From Deltaproteobacteria bacterium (GTDB taxonomy: Bacteria; Myxococcota_A; Polyangia; Polyangiales; Houyiibacteriaceae), in assembly GCA_027295555.1 (NCBI GenBank), contig JAPUKT010000021.1:1-17287 (forward strand): 17,287 bases of DNA. The letters are read 5' to 3'. Positions 1 to 6,925 of the stretch are shown here, piece after piece. Position 1 is the first letter of the stretch. Every line of letters starts with the position of its first letter. A program made the translations under genes and the position numbers. The notes beneath the pieces are model-generated. The model worked only from the letters and a program-made list of their open reading frames with translations. It was not told where the DNA came from and made no database searches.

Positions 1-1421
1 ATCGACAAATGCCTTGGAAAATCGAGGATTTGCGATGCCAAAGACCACAGATGATGAGTTGCTGGAGCGTCCTTTTCGAGCCCTGCTTCGCGTAGAAGCT
101 CCGGGTTGAGGACATCGTCGCGATGGCGGAGCAACCGTGAGGCAGTTTCGAGATCGGTCCGCGGGAGGCCGAGCACCTTGCCTACGTCACGCACCGCCGA
201 ACGGATCCTATATCGAATGACATTGGCCACCATGGCTGCATGGCGTCGTCCGTACTTTTCGTAGACGTGTTGAATGACTTCTTCTCGGCGGTCGTGCTCG
301 ATGTCGAGGTCGATATCGGGTGGCTCGGCGCGTTCGACGCTCAGAAACCTCTCGAACAAAAGGTCCATTCGAACCGGATCGATCGCAGTGATGCCCAAAC
401 AGAAGCACACCGCACTATTGGCCGCGCTTCCACGCCCCTGGCAGAGGATGTTGCTCTCCTGGCAGTACTGCACGATTTCATACATGGTGAGAAAGTAGCC
501 ACCGTAATCGAGACGCCGGATGATCGTGAGCTCGCGTTCGATTTGTGAACGAACGTCGGAAGGAACGTTGCCTCCGTAGCGGTTGCGCGCGCCTTGATAG
601 GTGAGCTCATGAAGCCAGCTCTGTTCGGTTTGGTCGCTCGGAAGGTGCTCTTCGGGATATCGATAACGAATGTCGTCGAGGCTGAAGCTGCACTGCTCGG
701 CAATGTCGAGCGTGAGTCCCAAACAGTCGGGATCATCGCCAAAGACATGTGCCATTTGCTCCGCTGCCTTGAGGTCGTGCTCGGCGTTTCCGCGAATCGT
801 GTGCCCTGCCTCCGACAATACTTTCCCCGCACGAATGCAGGCTAAAACGTCTTGGAGAGGGCGTCGGACCTTCTCGTGATAGAGCACCTCGTTGGCGCCA
901 ACCACACGCGCGTCGAGCTCTTGGGCGACGTCGCGAAGGGCGCGTTCCATTGGCCTTTCGTGGTCTCGGAGGTGACGGGTGCAAAGGGCAAACAAAGACG
1001 AAGGTCGATGACTCCGGTGCAATACGCGTAGCGATTCGGGCGTCGTGCAAAGAAAAAACAAATCGTGCGCTTCCTCGATATCGGAAGCGTGAACGCGAGA
1101 CTGCCCCTTTTCGCACCGAGCATGTCCAAGCGATAACACCCTACACAAATCGGCATAACCGCGTCGTGTCTTTGCAAGGGCAATGACGTGATGCGCGTAT
1201 CCGTCGATGTCGAGCGTCAGCTGTGCGCCGGTGATGATACGCACGCCGAGGTCTTTGGCGCGCATGTGCGCACGCACCAGCCCGTAGACGCCGTCTCGAT
1301 CGGTGATGGCGATGGCGGGGAGCCCGAGTGCATGCGCGCGCTCGACCAGCTCTTCGGGGAAAGACGCGCCTTCCAAGAAGCTGTGGTTCGTCTTGACCCA
1401 CAACGGAACATAAGTGCCCAT
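1..1421 (-). CDS. dnaE2: Error-prone DNA polymerase III alpha subunit DnaE2 (ImuC), N-terminal 473 residues, cut by window edge
   Basis: This is the catalytic subunit of the SOS translesion mutasome, a C-family polymerase that extends past damaged bases together with ImuB and ImuA. The frame is open without interruption from the ATG at 1421 to the window edge. Residues 1 to about 200 form the PHP domain (FLEGASFPEELVERAHALGL, AITDRDGVYGLVRAHM). The palm domain follows, with CQGRGSAANSAVCFCLGIT and then LLFERFLSVERAEPPDIDLD, in which D369 and D371 match the first two catalytic aspartates of E. coli DnaE (PDFDVDF). The third aspartate and the C-terminus lie outside the window. The usual His-x-His metal motif at the start of the PHP domain is replaced by LWVKTNHS, so PHP metal binding is probably lost; the GRGSAANS signature supports DnaE2 over DnaE1. 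It starts 7 bp after the imuB stop with no strong ribosome-binding site, which suggests translational coupling. Confidence 0.95.
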   Translation of the reverse strand, partial: MGTYVPLWVKTNHSFLEGASFPEELVERAHALGLPAIAITDRDGVYGLVRAHMRAKDLGVRIITGAQLTLDIDGYAHHVIALAKTRRGYADLCRVLSLGHARCEKGQSRVHASDIEEAHDLFFLCTTPESLRVLHRSHRPSSLFALCTRHLRDHERPMERALRDVAQELDARVVGANEVLYHEKVRRPLQDVLACIRAGKVLSEAGHTIRGNAEHDLKAAEQMAHVFGDDPDCLGLTLDIAEQCSFSLDDIRYRYPEEHLPSDQTEQSWLHELTYQGARNRYGGNVPSDVRSQIERELTIIRRLDYGGYFLTMYEIVQYCQESNILCQGRGSAANSAVCFCLGITAIDPVRMDLLFERFLSVERAEPPDIDLDIEHDRREEVIQHVYEKYGRRHAAMVANVIRYRIRSAVRDVGKVLGLPRTDLETASRLLRHRDDVLNPELLREAGLEKDAPATHHLWSLASQILDFPRHLS

Positions 1422-1428
1422 GGCACGT

Positions 1429-2907
1429 TCAATCCAGCACTCCGTGCAGGAACCAACGCTTGCGAGGTCGATCATAGAAGAGCCAAAGCAAGTCTCCGTG
1501 GTCGGTTTCGGCGTAGTAGTAGTCGCGCTCGACCAAGCGCTTCCACCAACCGCCGCTCACGCGGTAAGGGCCGTACAAATGCTCGATGGCTTGGTTTTGC
1601 AACAGTGATGGCCCCGCTTCGGGCTCCTTGGGCTTGCGAGGAGGCAGTGGCTTTGGTTGGGCGAAGACGCGGCGAATCATGGTGGGCTTCTCCGAGGACG
1701 TGTTTGTGCGTGTTTCGGCTCGTTGAATCGGCTCCCAACGAAACGACGCCTCTGGCAAATGCGCCTCGCGGAGGGATGCTTTGGTGACCGATTGCTCCCC
1801 ATAGGCCGCGCGAATCCTCGCAAGCGCCTGGTGTGCGGCCCCCATGTCGCGCGCGGACTGGTGCCCTGGGAGAGAAGCTTGCTCGGCGCGTGCACGGACG
1901 GTATTCGTGAGGATCTCCACCTCTTCGACTGCGCCCCCGAGCTCCACTTCGCCGAGACGAAGTCGAATGAGCTCGAGCAACATCATCAAATCCAATGTTG
2001 GCGAAGCGGGCTCGATGTGCTCTTCGTGAAGAGGGGCCCGCTCTAAGTGAAGCGAAAGCTCGAGCGACTCGACGGCCTCGCCGCGTGCTCGAACCTGATG
2101 AAGAAGCGAATGGAGGGCGCCTTTGATCGCGAACAACAACCGATGTTGATCGTCATCGGGCGGATCGACTTGGAACGAGATTCGCGATGGCTCATCGAAT
2201 GCAGAGGCCTGAATCGGAAGCTGCAAGCCCTCAGCAAACAGGTCGTGAAGTGCGCTTGCCTCCGCACCAAACCGACTGTGAAGCTCACCTGCAGGCAACC
2301 CCAAAAAGTCACCGAGGGTTTCGATGCCCAAAGCGGCCAAGTTTTCGCAGATGTCTCCAGGCAAATCGAACTCGCCAAGTGGGGTTTTGTCGGATTGCTC
2401 TCGTTCTTGGTCGGGACTTTCGAGGATTGTGACCCCGCCATTCAGCATGGCGACCGCGAGCGTTCGATAGCGATGAAAGCCCACCGTCACCGCGCTGTGC
2501 CAATGCCGGGCTCGTAAATAGTGATGGATGCAGGTAGCCCAATTGCGATAGCCACCATAGAGGCGACGCAGGCCTTCTGGATCGACGTGGAATGCGCCGG
2601 TTTGGTCGATCGCTTCGACTCTTGGCGAGAAGGTTTGAAGGGAGGCGATCAGCTCTTGTGTGATTGCCGAAGTTTCGTCGGGTGACACGACGGCGGTGTG
2701 CAGATTGGGGACCAAGTCACGCGCCACGGTTTGGCGCATGCCGATGCGAAGCCGACATTTGCGCGCGAGCCCATTGAGATGAGTGATGCGGCCATGGGAC
2801 CCCTCATCGTCGACGACGGCGACGGGTGCATTGCGCCAATGGGGCTTTTGTCGAAGCAGGATCTGCATCGGAAGCATTGGCAAAAGAACGCAAGTCACTC
2901 GCCTCAT
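1429..2907 (-). CDS. imuB: ImuB, inactive Y-family DNA polymerase-like mutasome protein
   Basis: ImuB is the hub of the ImuA-ImuB-DnaE2 translesion machine; it resembles Y-family polymerases but cannot polymerise. The start ATG at 2907 overlaps the imuA stop (ATGA) and is preceded by GAGGTG at good spacing, so the longer reading that begins at 2949 is not needed. The protein is 492 residues. The N-terminus MRRVTCVLLPMLPMQILLRQ aligns with the palm strand of Y-family enzymes but lacks the first catalytic aspartate. The second motif reads AIDQTG (residues 99-104) instead of SIDE, so the catalytic glutamate is Gln. A helix-hairpin-helix-like stretch (LGDFLGLPAGELHSRFG) and little-finger region follow. 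The C-terminal tail (about 449-492: RVSGGWW, RDYYYAET, LLWLFYDR, WFLHGVLD) is typical of ImuB. I see no clear QLSLF-type beta-clamp motif. Confidence 0.94.
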   Translation of the reverse strand: MRRVTCVLLPMLPMQILLRQKPHWRNAPVAVVDDEGSHGRITHLNGLARKCRLRIGMRQTVARDLVPNLHTAVVSPDETSAITQELIASLQTFSPRVEAIDQTGAFHVDPEGLRRLYGGYRNWATCIHHYLRARHWHSAVTVGFHRYRTLAVAMLNGGVTILESPDQEREQSDKTPLGEFDLPGDICENLAALGIETLGDFLGLPAGELHSRFGAEASALHDLFAEGLQLPIQASAFDEPSRISFQVDPPDDDQHRLLFAIKGALHSLLHQVRARGEAVESLELSLHLERAPLHEEHIEPASPTLDLMMLLELIRLRLGEVELGGAVEEVEILTNTVRARAEQASLPGHQSARDMGAAHQALARIRAAYGEQSVTKASLREAHLPEASFRWEPIQRAETRTNTSSEKPTMIRRVFAQPKPLPPRKPKEPEAGPSLLQNQAIEHLYGPYRVSGGWWKRLVERDYYYAETDHGDLLWLFYDRPRKRWFLHGVLD

Positions 2908-3539
2908 GAGGCACCTCGCAGACCTGCCGGTGCAATCGGTTTCGTCCATGCGAGGTCAGTGGCGAGCTCGGTGGTGAGGCCGACTTTGTCTTTGAGGATG
3001 CGAGAACGAACTTCGAAGTGACCCGCATGCAAAGGACCGCGTCGTGGCTCGACACGCAAACCCACCAAAGGACCGGATGAAGGCTCTTCGCAAGCGTTCG
3101 AGGTGAGTAAGAGGATCCGCCCATTATATTGGCGTAACACGCCCTGAAGACGCCCTTGCCAATTGACCGAAGACCCTGGTGGCAGCGCATCGGTGAGGTC
3201 GACAACCGTCAATCCAAAGGTGCCCGATCGCGCAAGCCATTCGGCAGCGCGCACCAACGCAAACGGACCTGCATGACGGGGCACGTGAATCGCGACGAAG
3301 ACATCGAGGTCCACGCCGGCCGAAGCGAGGTCGGGAGGAAAGAGCGCGCCGTCTTTCGGTTGCACCCAAGCCACCAGCTCATTGCGCGCCTGTGCATGGA
3401 TCACGCATGACACCGCAGTGGTCGTCCGCGCACATGCGTGCTGCCCCGACACCTCGATCAACTGCGCCCGAGGCGGAAAGCGTGAGCCAAGAGTCGCCTC
3501 GAGCTCGATCACCTCCGCTTCGACAGTCCCAGAAGTCAT
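2904..3539 (-). CDS. imuA: ImuA, RecA-like accessory protein of the SOS mutasome
   Basis: The gene encodes about 211 residues and is assigned from weak RecA-like features plus its position immediately before imuB and dnaE2. After a short lead-in (LEATLGSRFPPRAQLIEVSG) comes a decayed P-loop, SGQHACARTTTA (residues 31-42), where RecA has a Gly-rich loop ending GKT or GKS. Then follow LVAWVQPKDGALFPPDLASA and GVDLDVFVAIHVP, which match the RecA core strands, and a Walker B-like TVVDLTDA (D114). ATP binding is doubtful. I chose the ATG at 3539. A TTG at 3563 is also in frame (adding MFSILSGP), but that extension is encoded by the probable LexA box and -10 element. The stop overlaps the imuB start by 4 nt. 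In characterised bacteria this family is needed for DNA-damage-induced mutagenesis. Confidence 0.82.
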   Translation of the reverse strand: MTSGTVEAEVIELEATLGSRFPPRAQLIEVSGQHACARTTTAVSCVIHAQARNELVAWVQPKDGALFPPDLASAGVDLDVFVAIHVPRHAGPFALVRAAEWLARSGTFGLTVVDLTDALPPGSSVNWQGRLQGVLRQYNGRILLLTSNACEEPSSGPLVGLRVEPRRGPLHAGHFEVRSRILKDKVGLTTELATDLAWTKPIAPAGLRGAS

Positions 3540-3547
3540 GGGACCAC

Positions 3548-3559
3548 TCAGTATACTGA
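3548..3559. promoter_or_regulatory. Perfect 12-bp palindrome TCAGTATACTGA over the imuA -10
   Basis: The sequence is its own reverse complement over 12 bases. It contains the -10 hexamer and shares 4 bp with the end of the LexA-type box. It may be a second operator half-site for LexA (both contain TTCAG or TCAG) or a site for another dimeric regulator. A chance self-complementarity around a TATA-like core is also possible. Confidence 0.4.
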
Positions 3560-3577
3560 ACAAAAGATCAGTTACAA
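3550..3577 (-). promoter_or_regulatory. Candidate imuA promoter (-35 TTGTAA, 16-bp spacer, -10 TATACT)
   Basis: Read on the minus strand, TTGTAA (3577-3572) and TATACT (3555-3550) are separated by 16 bp. The -10 matches five of six bases of the sigma-70 consensus and the -35 four of six. The expected transcription start would be only about 3-5 nt before the imuA ATG at 3539, giving a nearly leaderless mRNA. The spacer is filled exactly by a LexA-type box, as expected for an SOS-repressed promoter. No transcript data are available. Confidence 0.6.
3556..3571 (-). promoter_or_regulatory. Candidate LexA (SOS) box CTGATCTTTTGTTCAG
   Basis: The 16-mer fits CTG-N10-CAG, the layout of the E. coli LexA box, and ends in GTTCAG, the conserved half reported for the Myxococcus LexA site. 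It lies exactly between the -35 and -10 elements of the imuA promoter, so bound LexA would block RNA polymerase. SOS control of imuA-imuB-dnaE2 is well established in other bacteria, which raises confidence. Which LexA family this organism uses is not visible here. Confidence 0.65.
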
Positions 3578-3632
3578 GGAAGGGAATTAAGTTACTAATT
3601 CCAGGAGGATACCGGCCTCAGTTTGTCCCACC

Positions 3633-3649
3633 CCACCACCCTGTGGTGG
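3633..3649. other. Hairpin CCACCAC-CCT-GTGGTGG between the glycosylase gene and imuA
   Basis: A perfect 7-bp stem with a 3-nt loop lies 29 bp beyond the glycosylase stop and upstream of the imuA promoter. It may end transcription of the lipoprotein-permease-glycosylase operon and insulate the SOS operon. There is no T-run after it on either strand, so it is not a classical intrinsic terminator. The rest of 3578-3677 shows nothing else I can name. Confidence 0.35.
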
Positions 3650-3677
3650 CCCCGTGGTTGATCCCCCACACTATCGC

Positions 3678-4577
3678 CTAATTCCGCTTCAGTGATTCGA
3701 GCTCCTCGAGGGACCGTGGCCAGTCCCCTTTCAGAAGCCGCGAAAGCGAACGGTCGGCGAGCAGCTTGCCGCCGGTTTGGCACGTTGCGCAGTAGTTGGT
3801 TTCCCGGTCGGCGAACACGATCCGCTGAATAGGGTCTCCGCAGATGGGACACGGCTCACCGTACTTCCCGTGCGCAGCCATCTCGGGTCGGAACGCCGTT
3901 ACCTTCTCCGGGAACCCGTCCGCGTTCTGTTCTTGAAGGAGGGCGATCCATTCGCGGAGCACCTCGCGTGTCGCGTCGTGGAGCTGCTCCAGCTGTTCTT
4001 CGCTGAGACGCTGCGTCCAGATCAAGGGAGAGAGCTTCGCCCGATGAAGGATTTCATCCGAGTACGCGTTCCCGATCCCGCTAAAGATGCGCGGATCGGT
4101 GAGGCCCCGCTTCACCGTGTGGTTACGTTCGGTCAACGCGTCGCGAAACGCCCCGAGGTCGATCTCGAGGGGCTCGACGCCTCCGGGGTCGTGCGCGCGC
4201 AAAGCGGCTTCCCCTCGGCAGAAGTACAGAGCCGCCCGCTTCTTCTTGCTCGCCTCCGTCAAGAGCAGGGTTCCGACGTCGAAGTCGAACGCTGCGAGCC
4301 CCAGCTTCCCCGGGATCTTCGTGCTGGCCGCTTTCCAGCGGAGCCTGCCCGCGATCATCAAGTGCAACACGATGAAGAGATCTTCCTCGAGCACGAAGAC
4401 GATCCGTTTTCCGAGTCGCCGAACATCGGTGACCCGTTTACCAGCGATTTCCTCGACCGGCGGGTCGACGCTCCGCAACAGAAACGGCGACGCCAGACGC
4501 ACGCCCCGGAGGACCTCGCCGACTACCCGTGGGCGGAGCGCGTGCAGGTAGAGCTCGATGTCTGGAAGCTCGGGCAT
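3678..4577 (-). CDS. Fpg/MutM-family formamidopyrimidine-DNA glycosylase (MPELPDIE subfamily)
   Basis: A bifunctional base-excision repair enzyme that removes oxidised purines and nicks the abasic site. The 299-residue protein starts MPELPDIE: after Met removal, Pro2 is the Schiff-base nucleophile and Glu3 the partner acid. Lys57 (RLGKRI) matches the conserved beta-hairpin lysine, and the wedge methionine is present in HLMIAGR. The helix-two-turn-helix is LTDPRIFSGIGNAYSDEIL (about 159-177). A C-terminal zinc finger has C243-x2-C246 and C263-x2-C266, with the conserved Arg in RETNYC. The PELPDIE start and the insertion around residues 85-140 differ from classical E. coli MutM (269 residues, PELPEVE), so the substrate range may differ and I give no symbol. 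It begins 2 bp after the upstream permease stop with no clear ribosome-binding site, so it is very likely the last gene of that operon. Confidence 0.92.
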   Translation of the reverse strand: MPELPDIELYLHALRPRVVGEVLRGVRLASPFLLRSVDPPVEEIAGKRVTDVRRLGKRIVFVLEEDLFIVLHLMIAGRLRWKAASTKIPGKLGLAAFDFDVGTLLLTEASKKKRAALYFCRGEAALRAHDPGGVEPLEIDLGAFRDALTERNHTVKRGLTDPRIFSGIGNAYSDEILHRAKLSPLIWTQRLSEEQLEQLHDATREVLREWIALLQEQNADGFPEKVTAFRPEMAAHGKYGEPCPICGDPIQRIVFADRETNYCATCQTGGKLLADRSLSRLLKGDWPRSLEELESLKRN

Positions 4578-4579
4578 GG

Positions 4580-5398
4580 CTATCGAAGGCGCGGGTCGAG
4601 TCGGTCGCGCAACCAGTCGCCGGCCAAGTTGAAGCCGAGGATGGTGAACGCGATCGTTCCACCCGAGAAGAGCGCAACATGAGGAAACCGCAAGAGAACG
4701 CTCGTTCCCTGATCGAGAAGAGCTCCCCAGGACACCGCCTTTCCAGGGCCTAGGCCGAGAAAAGAGAGAGTCGACTCGGCCAGGATGACCACCCCGAGGC
4801 CGGTCGTCGCTTGAATCACGAGCGGCCCGAGGAGGTTTGGGATCACGTGTCGCCGTAACACGTCACGGGTGGGAACTCCGAGCGCCCTCGCAGCTTCGAC
4901 GAACTCGCGCTCCCGCAACGTCAGTGTTTCGGCTCGTGCCAGGCGGGCGTAGAGGACCCACCCGTTCACCACGAGGGCCACGATCAGGTGTATCAGCCCG
5001 GGTCTTGCGACCAGCGCGAGGACCGCAATGTTGAGCACGATCGCCGGAAACGCCTGAACCAGATCGGCGATGCCGCTGATCACGTGATCTGTAAGACGCC
5101 CGTAGTAGCCCGCCCACGTGCCGAGCATCGTCCCGATGACGACCGAGATGCCCACTACGACGATGCTGACGATCGCAGCAAGCCGCGCGCCGTACAAGAG
5201 CGCGCTCAGGATGTCGATGCCGTTGTCGCCGGTCCCCAAGAGATGGATCCAAGATGGCGATTCATATTCGTGGGCGAGGTCGATGGCCAGCGGGTCGTAG
5301 GGCGCGATCCAAGGTCCGACCAGCCCGAGCGTGAAGAACGCGACAACGATCGTTGGACCGAACGGGGTCTTTCTGAGCCTCGCGCGCAGCCGACTCAT
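4580..5398 (-). CDS. ABC transporter permease, DppC/OppC type
   Basis: One of two membrane subunits of a peptide/nickel/opine-type (PepT family) importer. The 272-residue protein has an N-terminal membrane helix (about 14-32), the periplasmic HLLGTGDNGIDILSALLYGAR stretch (family consensus HPLGTDxxGRDVxSRxxxGAR), and then the permease domain. The EAA loop that contacts the ATPase is EAARALGVPTRDV followed by LRRHVIPN (about 168-188). The start ATG at 5398 overlaps the stop of the other permease gene (ATGA) and has GAGG before it. A long open frame continuing upstream to 6061 is only the antiparallel-frame shadow of dppB-type coding and should not be used as the N-terminus. No ATPase or substrate-binding protein is encoded nearby in the window. 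Substrate cannot be deduced. Confidence 0.93.
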   Translation of the reverse strand: MSRLRARLRKTPFGPTIVVAFFTLGLVGPWIAPYDPLAIDLAHEYESPSWIHLLGTGDNGIDILSALLYGARLAAIVSIVVVGISVVIGTMLGTWAGYYGRLTDHVISGIADLVQAFPAIVLNIAVLALVARPGLIHLIVALVVNGWVLYARLARAETLTLREREFVEAARALGVPTRDVLRRHVIPNLLGPLVIQATTGLGVVILAESTLSFLGLGPGKAVSWGALLDQGTSVLLRFPHVALFSGGTIAFTILGFNLAGDWLRDRLDPRLR

Positions 5399-6336
5399 GA
5401 CAACCTCACTCGCGGATCGACCAGGCTGTAAGTCAAATCGACGATGAGGTTCACCACCACGTAGATCACCGCGATGATCAGTACGCAGCCTTGCACGACG
5501 GGAATGTCGCGAGCGAAGAAGGACTCGAGGAACAACGTGCCCAAGCCTTGGCGCTCGAAGATCTTCTCGGTGACGACGGCTCCGGAAAGAAGCGCACCCA
5601 ACTGAGCTGCGCCTATGGTCATCACCGGCAAGAGCGCGTTTCGAAGGGCATGCCGCAGGAGAAGCACGAAAGACGGCACCCCACGCGCCCGCGCCGCCGT
5701 GATGTACTGCTGGGAGAGCACCTCGATCATCGCTGCCCGCGTTTGACGCGTGAGCACCGCGGCGAGCGCCGTGCCCATCGTGATCGCTGGTAAAATGAGG
5801 GCCTCCGGCCCGGCGAGATCGTCTCCGGGCAAGGGCAGCCACCGGAGCTTTACCCCGAACGCCAAGATCAGCAGGGGCCCGAGCCAGATATTCGGGATCG
5901 CGAGCCCCGCGACCGCCACCGTCGAGGCGATCTTGTCCCAGGATCTGCCGGCTTTCGCTGCGGCGATCGTCCCCAAGGGAATCGCGACGAACCACGCGAC
6001 CAACCATGCCGTGAGCGCGAGCACGAGCGTGTAGGGGAGCACCTCGCGCACCAACGACCACACCGACCGGTCGGATTTTCGAAACGAAGTCCCCATCGTG
6101 CCGTCGAGCATCTCCCCGACGAACGACAAGTATTGCTCGCCGATGGGCCGATCGAGGTTGAGCGCGCGCCGAAGCTCTGCCTTTTCTTCCGGCCCGGCCT
6201 GGTCTCCGAGGATCGCTTCGACCGGATCACCGGGTATCAAACGAACCAACAGGAAGACGATCGTCACCAGTCCGACGACGGTCAGGAGCGCGCGCAGGAG
6301 GCGGCCCGCCAGGTACCGTACCAGGCCCGGGGACAT
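5395..6336 (-). CDS. ABC transporter permease, DppB/OppB type
   Basis: The partner permease, 313 residues. It opens with the OppB signature (RYLAGRLLRALLTVVGLVTI, then RLIPGDPVEAILG, about 31-44) and a periplasmic LNLDRPIGEQY segment. Several membrane helices follow, and the EAA loop YITAARARGVPSFVLLLRHA lies at about 211-230. The C-terminus VDPRVRLS is the standard end of this family (YxxxDPRxR). It begins 18 bp after the lipoprotein stop and its own stop overlaps the next permease start, so the genes are co-transcribed. Members of this family import di/oligopeptides, nickel or related solutes; because no ATPase or binding protein is adjacent, the substrate and even the direction of use remain open. 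Confidence 0.93.
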   Translation of the reverse strand: MSPGLVRYLAGRLLRALLTVVGLVTIVFLLVRLIPGDPVEAILGDQAGPEEKAELRRALNLDRPIGEQYLSFVGEMLDGTMGTSFRKSDRSVWSLVREVLPYTLVLALTAWLVAWFVAIPLGTIAAAKAGRSWDKIASTVAVAGLAIPNIWLGPLLILAFGVKLRWLPLPGDDLAGPEALILPAITMGTALAAVLTRQTRAAMIEVLSQQYITAARARGVPSFVLLLRHALRNALLPVMTIGAAQLGALLSGAVVTEKIFERQGLGTLFLESFFARDIPVVQGCVLIIAVIYVVVNLIVDLTYSLVDPRVRLS

Positions 6337-6354
6337 ACCCGGACGATACTACGC

Positions 6355-6840
6355 CTATTGCACGCCGGTGTCGGGTTCTACGCCAGCGTCCGCCACGGGC
6401 ACATCGTCCAACGCCGCGCAGATCTTTCCGGATGCCTTGGTCTCATCGAGGTCGATGACCCGCGCGACCCGCTCATCTTCGGGCACCTCGTTCTCGACAC
6501 CGTCAGGCGTCCGCATTCCGTCCTGCGTGATGTGGCTCGGCAGGGCGCAGAGGTAGGCCACGCGACAACGGCCATCGTCCGAGCAGGGCTTCATGCACCA
6601 GGTTTCCGCGGTCCGGCTCGGGATGAAACGCCATTCGACGCAGATCGTGCCGTCAGGACACGTATCGGGATCGCAGCCCAAAATCGTGCAATAGCCCCCG
6701 GGTTGCGCGAGATCGCACTGACGTTCGCCCGTGGGCGAGCAATCCCGGGAACCCCCGCAACTGTCGCCGATCTCCGATAGGCAGCCCCCTACGACGAAGC
6801 CCAGAAACATCAAAAGCGATAAGATAAACGACCGACTCAT
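6355..6840 (-). CDS. Cys-rich outer lipoprotein of unknown function
   Basis: I do not recognise a named family. The ATG at 6840 gives 161 residues with a lipoprotein signal: basic start MSRS, hydrophobic FILSLLMFLGFVVGG, then Cys20 as the lipidated residue. The frame is open further upstream to 6957, but that extension has no signal character. The mature part holds many Cys residues in a spaced pattern (GDSCGGSRDC, PGGYCTILGCDPDTCPDGTI, WCMKPCSDDGRCR, YLCALPS), suggesting a small disulfide-bonded domain. The tail is acidic and low in complexity (PVADAGVEPDTGVQ). Similar 'PGGYCT...C' lipoproteins are common in Myxococcota, but their roles are unknown. It is the first gene of the operon with the two permeases. 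A binding-protein role is unlikely because of its small size. Confidence 0.8.
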   Translation of the reverse strand: MSRSFILSLLMFLGFVVGGCLSEIGDSCGGSRDCSPTGERQCDLAQPGGYCTILGCDPDTCPDGTICVEWRFIPSRTAETWCMKPCSDDGRCRVAYLCALPSHITQDGMRTPDGVENEVPEDERVARVIDLDETKASGKICAALDDVPVADAGVEPDTGVQ

Positions 6841-6853
6841 TCTCAGCCGCCCG

Positions 6854-6883
6854 AGCATACGGGACGAGTCGCTCACCTGCCAA
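6854..6883 (-). promoter_or_regulatory. Candidate promoter of the lipoprotein-permease-glycosylase operon
   Basis: On the minus strand TTGGCA (6883-6878) and TATGCT (6859-6854) are separated by 18 bp, matching five and four of six consensus bases. The start point would lie a few bases before the lipoprotein ATG at 6840. It sits in the 85-bp gap shared with the divergent transglycosylase gene. No equally good promoter is visible for the opposite direction. Confidence 0.4.
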
Positions 6884-6925
6884 TCGCTCTGCGTCTTCGC
6901 CAATGAGTGGTAGATTCCCGGGGTA

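Noticed and set aside
341..1401. Several medium open frames on the minus strand suggesting a frameshifted dnaE2
   Set aside because: Translating the minus strand from 1421 gives one uninterrupted frame to the window edge with polymerase motifs in order; the others are shadows.
2185..2260. Possible beta-clamp-binding motif QLPIQ in ImuB
   Set aside because: It falls between the helix-hairpin-helix and little-finger regions, not in the C-terminal position used by known ImuB clamp motifs.
3777..4682. A 301-codon open frame on the plus strand
   Set aside because: It is antisense to the glycosylase gene, whose motifs (MPELPDIE, zinc finger) are unmistakable; the plus-strand product has no recognisable domain.
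5399..6061. Open frame extending the DppC-type permease upstream by 221 codons
   Set aside because: The extension is Arg/Gly/Ala-rich noise overlapping the other permease gene in another frame; the ATGA overlap start at 5398 gives the family-length protein.
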